Assembly (NCBI GenBank): GCA_002432865.1
Contig: DJGX01000049.1
Location: 14,937-78,936, forward strand
Source of the DNA: Cloacimonetes bacterium UBA5835
GTDB lineage: Bacteria > Cloacimonadota > Cloacimonadia > Cloacimonadales > Cloacimonadaceae
Direction of reading: 5' to 3'
DNA: 64,000 bases
The position numbers and the translations under genes were made by a program. Every line of letters starts with the position of its first letter. Within the stretch, counting starts at the first letter, position 1. Under the pieces are notes generated by a model. The model was not told the origin of the DNA. It did no database searches and saw nothing but the letters and a program-made list of their open reading frames with translations. Positions 52,179 through 61,954 of this stretch are shown piece by piece.

Positions 52179-55100
52179 ATGAAAAAGACATTATTTGTAA
52201 TGCTTTTAGCCCTTGCATTTTTAGGAAGTTTGTCTGCTCAGATAAATATTCAATCTGGGCAAACGCTTACTCAGGATTTTGATGTTTTAGGAACTTCCGC
52301 CACTGCAACAATGCCTGCCAGTTGGAAAGTAGATAAAAATACCACAGTCCGATTGGTTGGAAATTATTCTGCAGCTGTTACTGCCACAGAAAGAACTGGT
52401 GGTAATAGTATGACTGATTCTGCCGGAAACGGTATTTACAATTTCGGAGCTGGTGATCCCACAACAGCAACTGATCGTGCTGTAGGTTTTTTATCTTCCA
52501 GTTCTGCCACAAAAAGTGGTAATGTATATGTTCAGCTTAGTAATAACGGTTCCACGACAATCAACTCTTTTGCTATCAGTTATAATGTGGAAAAATACCG
52601 GATGGGAAGTAATGCAGCCGGTTTTTCCATCCAAATGTATTACTCCACTGATGGAATTACTTGGACAAGTGCAGGAAGTTCATTTTTAACTTCTTTCCCA
52701 GCGGATGCTACAACTAATGGTTATGCTTCTGCTCCGGGAGCAACAATTCCTGTAAATGCCACTTTATCTTACTCTCTTTCTGCAGGAAGTTCTTTATATC
52801 TTGCTTGGAATTATTCCGTAACTTCTGGAACTTATACTTCCTATGCTCAGGCATTGGGTATTGATGATGTAAGCATAACTGCCGGAGGAACAGCTTCACC
52901 TACCATTGTAGTTAGTGGCACTTTAACTCCTTTTTCCACTTATACCGGCACTCCTTCAACAGCTCAGAGCTACACTTTGAGCGGGCAAAATTTAACCGGA
53001 AGCATCACTGTTGCCGCCCCCACAGGTTTTGCTCTATCTACTGATAACACTACTTTTTCAAGCACTCTTACCTTAGCCAGTAATTTTAATGGGCTTGTTT
53101 ATGTGCGTTTAACTGGAATCACGGCAGGAACTTTTTCCGGCAATATTGTCCATTCCAGTTCCGGAGCAACTACTATAAACCTTGCCGTGGAAGGAACAGT
53201 TACCAATCCTTCCCCATTGATAGATATTACTGCCAATTTAAGTGATTTCAGCACAATATTGGGAACTCCTTCTGCCGCACAAAGTTATACATTAACGGGA
53301 CACTTCTTAACTTCTGCTATTAGTATAACTGCTCCCACAGGTTTTAATCTTTCTACGGATAACACAACTTTTACTTCCACTCTTTCTTTGCCAAGTGATT
53401 TCAGCGGAACTATTTATGTCCGTTTAACAGGTGTTTCAGCAGGAACTTTTACTGGCAACATTGTCCATAGTAGTACAGGAGCCTCAATTCAAAACTTAGC
53501 CGTAAACGGAACAGTAACAGACCCAAGTGTTCATAATACTTTTTTGGACGAGGAATTTATTTATCCCGCAGGAGATCTATTAACTGCCCATGGTTGGAAT
53601 GCACATAGTGGCGCAGGTTCCCATCCTGTTATTGTAGCCAATGAAGGTTTAATTTATCCCGGTTATTATGCTTATCAGGGTTTAGCGGCACAGACAGTTT
53701 TTTCCGGTTCTACATCCGCGGAAGATGTTCATAAAACCTTTGCTAATCAGACCTCAGGCACTTTTTACGCTGCTTTTCTGTTCAATGCTTCTGAAGCCAA
53801 AACCACCGCTGATTATTTCTTCCATTTCGGACCTAATCCTATTGGTTCTGATTATAAAGGCAGGGTATTTGCCCAAAAGGATGATTCCGATAACCTAAGA
53901 TTCGGTATAACCAAAGCCGCAGGTGCTATTTCAGAAACTGCTGCTACTCCTTACAGCTATGCTTTAGATACTACTTATCTGATTGTTATTAAATATGTTA
54001 TTGTTTCGGGAGCAGCTAACGATGAAGTCTATATGTGGGTGAATCCTGTTATCGGAGCTACTGAACCAGCTGCTCAACTTACAGCAGCTGATTTTTCAGG
54101 AACCGACATTGCAGGAATTGGAGCAATTGCTATTCGCCAAGGAACTAACACTCCAATCGCCAGAATTGACGGCATCAGAGTAACTAATGATTGGGCAACT
54201 CTTTGGGAAGGAACTCCTATGGAAACTCCTGTTATTCATACAAGCACACCCGAACTTGATCCTTTAGCAAGCATAGTTAATTTACCTTCCGACGAAATCA
54301 GAGAGTACACTTTATGGGGAACCAACATCTTAGGCAGCATAACAGTTACAGCTCCCAATGGCTTTCAGGTTTCTACTTCGCAAACAGCAGGATGGGCTTC
54401 CACGATAACTGTTGCCGCTGATTTTCACTCTCCAATTTATGTGCGGATGTTGGCTTCTGCCATCGGTGAATACGAAGGCAATATTGTTCATACCAGTCCA
54501 GGAGCTACACCGGTTAATGTTTTGGTTACCGGCGAAGCAATTCCTGCACCGGTTTCTTGGAATATTACAGCCAATTTAACTGCCTTTAGTTCCGAAGCAG
54601 GAACTCCTTCTGCAGTTCAATCATATACTCTAAGTGCACCAGGAGCTGTTGAACCCATTCAAATAACCACTGCTTATCCATTTGAATTAAGTTCTACCGG
54701 CACAGGCAACTGGGCTACATCATTGTCCTTAAGCTACAATTATAACGGCAATGTTTATGTGCGGATGAATGCATCAGGAGCAGGAACTTTTGACGGTGTA
54801 ATTTCCCACAATACTACTTATGCTAGTGAATATCAACTACTTGTGAGTGGAACTGCCACACCTCAGCCCGGAATGGCAAATGACTTATTCTTCTCGGAAT
54901 ATATTGAAGGCAGCAGTAACAATAAAGCATTTGAAATCTTCAATGGAACCGGCGGACCGATTGACTTGAGTAATTATTGGGTAGCTCTTTTTGCCAACGG
55001 CTCTTCAACACCTACAAATACTTTAAATCTAACTGGAACTCTTTCTCATTTGGATGTTTATGTTATTGCCAATGATGGTTCCAATGCAACCATACTGGGG

Positions 55101-56438
55101 CAAGCGGATATAACTTCCACCGTTACTTATTATAATGGAGACGATGCTCTTTTGCTTTACAAAAAAGTGGGAGTTGATTCCACCAGGATAGATGTTATCG
55201 GCACGATTGGAACAGACCCAGGGACGGCATGGGATGTGGCAGGAGTTACAAATGCTACATTAAATCATACTATCATTCGTAAACCGACTATTACACAAGG
55301 CACTTTGGATTGGGCAGCCAGTGCCGGAACTACTGCAGAAGATAGTCAGTGGGTTGTTTATGCTATAGATTATATTGCTAATTTGGGAATGCATACCTTT
55401 GGCAATGTGGTAGTTATGCCTGTTTTCAATCCTCCTGCTGGTGCTTATGCCAGTCCTATCAATGTAACGATCAGCACAACTACTCCTGGAGCTGTTATTC
55501 ACTATACTACAGATGGTTCCGAGCCCACAGAGTCCTCTGCTGTTTACAGCGCTCCAATTCCTATCAGTTCAGATACAACCATAAAAGCTAAGGGTTATGC
55601 CACCGGCTTTTCACCTTCGGCAATCGCCACTGCTTTTTATGATTTTCCGGAAAATGTAGCTACCATAGCCCAACTCCGAGCTGGAACTGTAGGCAGTGCT
55701 TATCGTCTTACTGGTCAAGCAGTTCTTACTTTCCAGCAAGCAAATCGTAACCAAAAATATGTTCAGGATGCTACTGCAGCTATCGTTATTGACGACCCGA
55801 ACGGGATAATAACTACAACCTACAATCTCTATGACGGCATTACCGGTATAGCAGGAACTTTATCTGTATATGCAGGTCTTTTACAATTCGTTCCACTTGC
55901 CGATCCGGGTGCTGCCACTTCTCATAATAATACCATTGTTCCAGTAACGAGAACCTTGGCTACTATCACTTCAGCCGATCAGGCAAAGCTGCTAAAGATT
56001 TACAGTGTAACTTTAACCCCCAATACTACAGGTACTTTTGCTGCCACAGCAGAAAACATCACTGCCACGGATGCCTCCAGAACAATAATAATGAGAACTT
56101 TCCCCGGTGCCGATTATGCCGGAACCCCAATTCCAACAGACCCTGTGGATATTGTCTGTTTGGGAGGCCAATATAATGATACAATGCAATTTAGCCCCCG
56201 TTTTCTGGCAGATATAACCCCCGCTGCAGGAATTTTGGAAGCGCCAATTGTTAATATCAGTCAGGTTGGAGGAACGATAAATTTAAGCTGGAACGCTGTT
56301 TCCGGTGCCACAAATTATCGAGTAGAATCTGCAGATGATCCTTATGGAACCTGGACTACAGTAACAACTACTTCCAATCTATTCTATAGTGGAGCAGCTG
56401 CTAATAAAAAGTTCTACCGGGTTATTGCTATTAATTAA
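52179..56438 (+). CDS. Large multidomain secreted protein (lamin-tail, chitobiase-C and Ig-like repeats)
   Basis: A 1419-residue exported protein. Signal peptide about 1-20. Residues 25-240 are a jelly-roll domain like those of secreted nucleases. Four Ig-like repeats of about 100 residues lie near 243-345, 348-448, 687-790 and 793-898 (pattern SYTLSG, ITVAAPTGF, VYVRLTG, GNIVHSS). A lectin-like domain (450-682) sits between them. A lamin-tail domain follows (900-1075, FFSEYIEGSSNNKAFEIFN), then a chitobiase C-terminal domain (1085-1160), a DUF5689/OB-like domain and a final Fn3-like module. No FlgD-like sorting domain ends it. An adhesin or matrix role is likely; no enzyme domain is seen. 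Confidence 0.8.
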   Translation: MKKTLFVMLLALAFLGSLSAQINIQSGQTLTQDFDVLGTSATATMPASWKVDKNTTVRLVGNYSAAVTATERTGGNSMTDSAGNGIYNFGAGDPTTATDRAVGFLSSSSATKSGNVYVQLSNNGSTTINSFAISYNVEKYRMGSNAAGFSIQMYYSTDGITWTSAGSSFLTSFPADATTNGYASAPGATIPVNATLSYSLSAGSSLYLAWNYSVTSGTYTSYAQALGIDDVSITAGGTASPTIVVSGTLTPFSTYTGTPSTAQSYTLSGQNLTGSITVAAPTGFALSTDNTTFSSTLTLASNFNGLVYVRLTGITAGTFSGNIVHSSSGATTINLAVEGTVTNPSPLIDITANLSDFSTILGTPSAAQSYTLTGHFLTSAISITAPTGFNLSTDNTTFTSTLSLPSDFSGTIYVRLTGVSAGTFTGNIVHSSTGASIQNLAVNGTVTDPSVHNTFLDEEFIYPAGDLLTAHGWNAHSGAGSHPVIVANEGLIYPGYYAYQGLAAQTVFSGSTSAEDVHKTFANQTSGTFYAAFLFNASEAKTTADYFFHFGPNPIGSDYKGRVFAQKDDSDNLRFGITKAAGAISETAATPYSYALDTTYLIVIKYVIVSGAANDEVYMWVNPVIGATEPAAQLTAADFSGTDIAGIGAIAIRQGTNTPIARIDGIRVTNDWATLWEGTPMETPVIHTSTPELDPLASIVNLPSDEIREYTLWGTNILGSITVTAPNGFQVSTSQTAGWASTITVAADFHSPIYVRMLASAIGEYEGNIVHTSPGATPVNVLVTGEAIPAPVSWNITANLTAFSSEAGTPSAVQSYTLSAPGAVEPIQITTAYPFELSSTGTGNWATSLSLSYNYNGNVYVRMNASGAGTFDGVISHNTTYASEYQLLVSGTATPQPGMANDLFFSEYIEGSSNNKAFEIFNGTGGPIDLSNYWVALFANGSSTPTNTLNLTGTLSHLDVYVIANDGSNATILGQADITSTVTYYNGDDALLLYKKVGVDSTRIDVIGTIGTDPGTAWDVAGVTNATLNHTIIRKPTITQGTLDWAASAGTTAEDSQWVVYAIDYIANLGMHTFGNVVVMPVFNPPAGAYASPINVTISTTTPGAVIHYTTDGSEPTESSAVYSAPIPISSDTTIKAKGYATGFSPSAIATAFYDFPENVATIAQLRAGTVGSAYRLTGQAVLTFQQANRNQKYVQDATAAIVIDDPNGIITTTYNLYDGITGIAGTLSVYAGLLQFVPLADPGAATSHNNTIVPVTRTLATITSADQAKLLKIYSVTLTPNTTGTFAATAENITATDASRTIIMRTFPGADYAGTPIPTDPVDIVCLGGQYNDTMQFSPRFLADITPAAGILEAPIVNISQVGGTINLSWNAVSGATNYRVESADDPYGTWTTVTTTSNLFYSGAAANKKFYRVIAIN

Positions 56439-56460
56439 ATAAGCAATATCTGTTTAAATG

Positions 56461-56492
56461 AAAGGGTGGAGTATATGGCTCCACCCTTTTTT
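56461..56492 (+). terminator. Intrinsic terminator of the large secreted protein
   Basis: AAAGGGTGGAG (56461-56471), loop TATATGG, CTCCACCCTTT (56479-56489), continuing T. An 11-bp perfect stem. Confidence 0.9.
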
Positions 56493-56645
56493 ATCGGTTT
56501 ACGATTATAAGATATTTACACCTTGGAAGTTATCAACAGATTCAAAAGCTATTTAGGCACAAATGATCCCTTTGATCAAGCTTCTCAATCCTGAAATGCC
56601 AATATCCTCGTTTCTACAATCAAATCTGCTTTAGCACTTCCCCAA

Positions 56646-59114
56646 TCAATCATTCACAATTGCCAGTTTACCTTTTTTCACATTACCTTTTTCGTCTGCC
56701 ACTACAAAGAAGTATATTCCGCTGCTGCACTGTTTTCCGTTTGTGTTTTTTCCATCCCACTGAAAACGACTGAAGGCATTTTCTTCCAATTTCATTACTA
56801 ACGCTCCGGATGTATCATAAATTCTACATTCTGCTTTTCCAGGAGGCATATTATCCACGGGCATATTCACAATTTGCAAATAGGGATGTATAGATGGTCT
56901 GAACGGATTGGGAAATGCCTTCAAATTTTGTAAAGAAGTGAGGGGTTTAATCGTTCTGCCAATTCTAAGAGTGTTAAATCCATCTGGGGTTCCGATAATT
57001 AGGTCTCCAGCAACTGGATCAAAACCAAGCGAAGTTATATAATTGGACATTAGAGGATAATTTGGAGAAAAATAATTAGTAAACCTTTCTGTATATGGAT
57101 CGTAAACTGAGAGTCCATTTTCCATACTTCCCAGCCAAATTCTATTTTGCGCATCCATGAAAATGCAGGTAGGGGTAGTTCGCACAGATCCAAACAAGCG
57201 TTCTTCATCCACATAATACAGAATATCGTTCTCCCACTGATGGTTTAGCGGATTAAATTTATAGCGTTTGATCATTGTATCATAGCGATACCAATAAATT
57301 TCATTCCACATATAAACACCCGTGCTGGCAGCAATCCAATGTTGTTTTCCTTCATAAGGAGTATCTACAGTAACCACACCATACACTACACAACTATTCA
57401 AATCAGGCGGAGAAGGAATCAACCAATGATTTCCTCCAGTTACAGGAATAGAATCATTATTCCAGATAGAAAGCCCACGATCATCATTTGTTCCGATAAA
57501 ATATTGCTGTCCATTATAAAATCCATAGAGAATACGATTATTTACAGTATTGGCAGGTGAAAAATGGGCAACTTTCTCAAAATTCATATTCAGAATATCC
57601 ACTCCTCCAATATAACACATCAACATCATTAAAGAATCACCCGCTGGATAGATTCCTCCAATTGTGCCAGTTGTTAAACGCGTAGAAGTATCAAAATCAC
57701 TCCAGGTTTCGGAAACATTATCATAATAACGGATCCCGCTATCTGTAATATGCACCCAGGAATTATTATCTTCATCATAGATACTTATTCCTTTTTCCCA
57801 ACCTTCAGGGCTGGAAGCATTATCCCAAGTAGCAAACCATTTTCTGTTTAAGGGATCAACAGCAATTCCTAAAATATTATCCGTATGAATTGGGCTGTTA
57901 TGAATATTCAAGGTTTGCCAAGCACCATCATCAAATTTACTAACTCCCATAGAACCTTTTCGTACTGGTTTATCTGAGATATAACCACTGGCAAACCAGG
58001 GCTTATAATTATTGTCAGTTACCACTTGACCAATTCTGGGAAAACCGATACAGACAGGATTATAGTTACTCCAATAGCCATCTTCTTGTCTATAAATTCC
58101 CTCCCCCCAGCTACAAAAATATATCTTACCGTTTAATTCCAAAATTCTACTGATGGGGCTATAGCCCAGGCCGTTTGTTTCTTTCAGAATATGGGTATAG
58201 GTATTGTCTTCTATCAAAGTGAAAAGAGAATCAGTTGTATTCGTGTAACTTAAGGTTGATTCTTTCCAACTGGCATACGCAACCCATAAACGGGATTGGG
58301 AATCCAACAAAACAGAAGAAACATCATTACCAGTTAACATATTGCCTACATTATAATATAGCCAGGAACCGCTGTTCATATTTAGAGAATGCACATAGAC
58401 CTTATTATAAAGACCGATGGCAATACTTTCAATATTTGCCGATAAAATTGGATTTCCTCCACTTAAAACAGGGTTCTCGATTCCCTGTATCGTTTTCCAA
58501 GCAGAATCTATATCTAAGGAATCCAAGGGGACATAACTTACGCCGCTGGTTGTGGCTAAAAAAAGTGTTCCCGTTTCGGTAAGTAACATATCTACAATAT
58601 TATCTCCAACCAGTCCACCGGAAGTATTGGCAGAAGTATATTGATGCAACATCAAAGGGAAAGAAACACCCGGTAGATAATAAAAAACTGCAAGCCCACT
58701 GGAGGTGGCAACTAAAATTGTAGATTCGTGTTCAATTATTCTGGTAACTTTTAATGATGGCAAACCCAAATCGCTACCAATATTCTGAAACCCTAATTGA
58801 CTTAAGATAGAGATTCCATTATCCGACGAGCCCATCCACAAACTTCCCGATAAATCAATATAAGTGATAGTTCTTATGTCATTGGAAACTAATCCGTTGC
58901 CTGTATTATATACCATTGTTTCCGAATAAGAACTGAGGTCTTGGGAATCAGTTATCGAACTCAATTTTAGCACTCCACCCCAAGTGGCACAGTATAGATC
59001 ATTTCCTTCTACCATTAAGTCATAAATATGATTGGTATTAGTGTAGGTCTTCCAGTTTTGAGCAAACATACATACGCTCATCAGCATTGTAGCTAATAAT
59101 ATTACCTTTTTCAT
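56646..59114 (-). CDS. Beta-propeller protein with sorting domain, possibly PorZ-like
   Basis: An 822-residue exported protein. Signal peptide about 1-18. The start NWKTYTNTNHIYDLMVEGN and repeats such as SLWMGSSDNGI, RLWVAYASW and RIWLGSMENGL are of the two-component-regulator propeller type; there is room for two seven-bladed propellers. The C-terminus (AFPNPFRPSIHPYL, CSSGIYFFVV) is a sorting domain. PorZ of the type IX system has this architecture and length, so a PorZ role is plausible but unproved. Its start overlaps the stop of the transferase gene (ATGA). Confidence 0.75.
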   Translation of the reverse strand: MKKVILLATMLMSVCMFAQNWKTYTNTNHIYDLMVEGNDLYCATWGGVLKLSSITDSQDLSSYSETMVYNTGNGLVSNDIRTITYIDLSGSLWMGSSDNGISILSQLGFQNIGSDLGLPSLKVTRIIEHESTILVATSSGLAVFYYLPGVSFPLMLHQYTSANTSGGLVGDNIVDMLLTETGTLFLATTSGVSYVPLDSLDIDSAWKTIQGIENPVLSGGNPILSANIESIAIGLYNKVYVHSLNMNSGSWLYYNVGNMLTGNDVSSVLLDSQSRLWVAYASWKESTLSYTNTTDSLFTLIEDNTYTHILKETNGLGYSPISRILELNGKIYFCSWGEGIYRQEDGYWSNYNPVCIGFPRIGQVVTDNNYKPWFASGYISDKPVRKGSMGVSKFDDGAWQTLNIHNSPIHTDNILGIAVDPLNRKWFATWDNASSPEGWEKGISIYDEDNNSWVHITDSGIRYYDNVSETWSDFDTSTRLTTGTIGGIYPAGDSLMMLMCYIGGVDILNMNFEKVAHFSPANTVNNRILYGFYNGQQYFIGTNDDRGLSIWNNDSIPVTGGNHWLIPSPPDLNSCVVYGVVTVDTPYEGKQHWIAASTGVYMWNEIYWYRYDTMIKRYKFNPLNHQWENDILYYVDEERLFGSVRTTPTCIFMDAQNRIWLGSMENGLSVYDPYTERFTNYFSPNYPLMSNYITSLGFDPVAGDLIIGTPDGFNTLRIGRTIKPLTSLQNLKAFPNPFRPSIHPYLQIVNMPVDNMPPGKAECRIYDTSGALVMKLEENAFSRFQWDGKNTNGKQCSSGIYFFVVADEKGNVKKGKLAIVND

Positions 59115-60157
59115 TTTTTTCGCTCCTGTCGCATAAGTAAATAGGCAATAATTACTATAAAGGCAAAAAGCCCTAATAGCAAAGTAAAAAGCACTTTTTT
59201 GGATGAAAAGGAAAAGCCGATAGCAATCAATCCAAACATCAAGGTTACAAAATATACAATAATTGCAATTGATCTTTGGGAAAAGCCAAATTCCAACATT
59301 GTATGATGAATGTGCTTTTTATCTGCCTGAAATATATTTCCCAAGCGTAAACGCCGAAAAACAGCTAAAATAATATCTATTAAAGGTAAAGCCATTGCAG
59401 CTATGGGTACCATTAAAGTCATTGAAGTTATACCTTTATATTGAGCGGTAGTTGCAGTTGAAATTGCTGCTATATTAAGCCCAATAAATAAAGCTCCCGT
59501 CTCTCCCAAAAAGATCTTTGCAGGATAGAAGTTATAATGCAAAAAAGCTAAATTGCCTGCAATCAAAAAACTGGAAATAGCAATCACCAGCTGATTATTA
59601 TCTTTTATTCCAATAGTTAGCAACACCGCACACACAATAATCGTTATCCCACAAGCCAAACCATCCAGTCCATCAATAAAATTAATCGCATTGAACATTA
59701 GCAGATACCAGAAAATAGTTGCGGGAAAAGCTAACCAGCCCAAAACAAATTCACTGCCAAAGGGATTAGTTAAATATAAAACCTTATAGCCACTTAGATA
59801 CATTATTACTGCCAAGCATATCTGCCATATAAGTTTATAGCGAGCACGGCTTTCATATCGATCATCCCAAAGTCCAAAAAGAAGAGCCAGAAAACCCACT
59901 CCCGCAAGCTCCAAAAGCATTTTTCCGATTTCCGTATTACCACTGAAAATGCCAAAAGTTGCTTGCGCAATCAAGATTGGCAATGCAAAACAAAGTCCGC
60001 CTGCTTCCGGAATCGGTTTTTTGTTTATTCTGCGTTCATTGGGATAGGCAATCAGCTTCAGCTTGTTGGAAAATTTCAAGTTTAAAGGGAAAAGCAGATG
60101 TGTAGCAAGATAAATTACAATCGCTTCCAGCACTATTAAAAGGTAGATATTAATCAT
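59111..60157 (-). CDS. Undecaprenyl-phosphate glycosyl-1-phosphate transferase (WecA/MraY family)
   Basis: A polytopic enzyme that attaches a sugar phosphate to undecaprenyl phosphate, starting a glycan. The 348 residues contain PEAGGLCFALP, NAINFIDGLDGLACG (the Asp-rich site), FLGETGALFIG and the cytosolic KKHIHHTMLEFG loop typical of WecA/TagO rather than MraY. I chose the ATG at 60157, with AAGGAA before it, rather than an upstream start 28 codons away. It probably begins O-antigen or a surface polysaccharide. Confidence 0.9.
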   Translation of the reverse strand: MINIYLLIVLEAIVIYLATHLLFPLNLKFSNKLKLIAYPNERRINKKPIPEAGGLCFALPILIAQATFGIFSGNTEIGKMLLELAGVGFLALLFGLWDDRYESRARYKLIWQICLAVIMYLSGYKVLYLTNPFGSEFVLGWLAFPATIFWYLLMFNAINFIDGLDGLACGITIIVCAVLLTIGIKDNNQLVIAISSFLIAGNLAFLHYNFYPAKIFLGETGALFIGLNIAAISTATTAQYKGITSMTLMVPIAAMALPLIDIILAVFRRLRLGNIFQADKKHIHHTMLEFGFSQRSIAIIVYFVTLMFGLIAIGFSFSSKKVLFTLLLGLFAFIVIIAYLLMRQERKK

Positions 60158-61292
60158 TATTTTTCCTTGCAGTTTCGGGTTTGGTAGATCGATACAGGTT
60201 TCTATAAGAACTGACCATTGTTTCATAATTACATAGCTCATTTATCTTTATAGCTGCCAGCTGACCTTTTTTGTATGCGTTTTTTGGGTCTCTGGCTATT
60301 TCTACAAAGGTATTCACCAATTCGGCATTGTTATTTAAAGGAACTATGTATCCTGTTTGTTTATCAACAAGTTCAGAAAGGGGAGGAATATCAGAAATAA
60401 TTATAGCTAGCCCAGAACTCATTGCCTCGATTATACTGAAGGGCATTGCTTCCCAAAGCGAATACAGAACAAAGACATTGAATATTTTCAGCCAGGGCAG
60501 CACATTTTTATCCCAACCTACAAGCAAAATACGCTGTTCCAAATTGTAACTATGAATAATCGCTTGGCACAAATCATAATATTCGCCATCCCCAAGATAG
60601 ATGAATTTGAGCTTTGGTTCGCTTAAACACGCATTACAAGAGGCTGTAATTAAATTTATAACATTTTTTTGAGTGGAATAGCGTAAAGTGGAACCGATAA
60701 TAACTTCTTGCTGGGCTTCCTTTCTATTTTTGGCAATATCTTGCAGCTCATTATTAAATTTGCTGGGCAAGGCATTATAGATTGTTAATGCTTTTTCCGG
60801 TTTTATCAATCCCAACCCAATGCCATTAAACCGATCGGAATTATTAACAAAAACAGTATAATCTCCCAGGGAGTTACCAATCTTTTCGGCAAGCTTAAAA
60901 AAACGATATACAATCGGATTTTGATTATCCTGAAACGAAAAACCGTGTGAAGTGTGAATAATTAAAGGGATTTTACAAATGCGGGCAGCTAATCTACCTA
61001 AAAAACCAGGCTTGGAACCATTAGTATGCACAATATCAAAACTATGCTTTTTGAATATATAGAGTAAATGAACAAAGGTTAGCAAATCCCATAGACAAAT
61101 CTGATGGCGAAAAGTAGGAAGCGGAATATAATTATAATCCCGATCCTTTACTTCCTGAACAAATTCTCCACCGGGTTTGCTGGCAACCCAAATTTCAAAT
61201 TCATCTTTGCTTAAACTTTCTAAGAGGTGCAAAGAAAACCTCTGCGCACCATACATAACTGGCAACATCTGTAGGTGTAATACCTTTTTCAT
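60150..61292 (-). CDS. Glycosyltransferase family 4 (GT-B fold)
   Basis: The 380 residues have the GT4 layout. The N-terminal half has YGAQRFSLHLLESL and VHTNGSKPGFLGRLAAR. The C-terminal nucleotide-sugar half has IGSTLRYSTQKN, LVGWDKNVLPWLK and the acceptor motif SLWEAMPFSIIEAMSSG, with its Glu pair. AAGGACAG lies before the ATG. It overlaps the next gene by 8 bases and likely extends the glycan begun by that enzyme. Donor and acceptor are unknown. Confidence 0.87.
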   Translation of the reverse strand: MKKVLHLQMLPVMYGAQRFSLHLLESLSKDEFEIWVASKPGGEFVQEVKDRDYNYIPLPTFRHQICLWDLLTFVHLLYIFKKHSFDIVHTNGSKPGFLGRLAARICKIPLIIHTSHGFSFQDNQNPIVYRFFKLAEKIGNSLGDYTVFVNNSDRFNGIGLGLIKPEKALTIYNALPSKFNNELQDIAKNRKEAQQEVIIGSTLRYSTQKNVINLITASCNACLSEPKLKFIYLGDGEYYDLCQAIIHSYNLEQRILLVGWDKNVLPWLKIFNVFVLYSLWEAMPFSIIEAMSSGLAIIISDIPPLSELVDKQTGYIVPLNNNAELVNTFVEIARDPKNAYKKGQLAAIKINELCNYETMVSSYRNLYRSTKPETARKNND

Positions 61293-61352
61293 CTCTGTCC
61301 TTATATCATTTTTTATCTGTGCAAACTCTGCAATCTTTGAGAGGTTTTTTTT

Positions 61353-61430
<78 letters not shown>

Positions 61431-61591
61431 TAATATCTGTCGTTCCTACGGAACTAATTTTTACATATCTTCATATCGCCGGGTTAAAACCCGTCGTTAA
61501 TATCTGTCGTTCCTACGGAACTAATTTTTACATATCTTCATATCGCCGGGTTAAAAACCCGTCGTTAATATCTGTCGTTCCTACGGAACTT
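61431..61591. repeat. 67-68 bp tandem double-hairpin repeat
   Basis: Two full copies (61431-61497 and 61498-61565) and a partial third (61566-61591). Each holds GTTCC-TAC-GGAAC and CGGGTT-AA-AACCCG stems. A further partial copy is at 61727-61752 and a diverged one at 42667-42760. Confidence 0.85.
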
Positions 61592-61954
61592 CAATTTTAA
61601 AATCCCTAAAATCCCTAAAATCCTGTTCATCCCATACCTATTCTCTTTTTTAATCTGCGTCATCTGCGTCATCTGCGTGAGCCCTTTTTCCCCTTCGCTC
61701 TCCGCTCTCCGCTCTCCGCCCTCCGCTAATATCTGTCGTTCCTACGGAACTTTCTATTCTAAATCCTTTAAATCCCCAAAATCCTGTTCATCCCATACCT
61801 ATTATCAATTTTATCTGTGTAATCTGTGTAATCTGTGAGAGCCCTTTTTTTCTCTCCGCCCTTCGCCCTCCGCCCTCTGCTAATCACAATCCTGTTCATC
61901 CCCTACCTATTCTTTTTTTATCTGTGTAATCTGTGTAATCTGTGAGAGGTTTTT

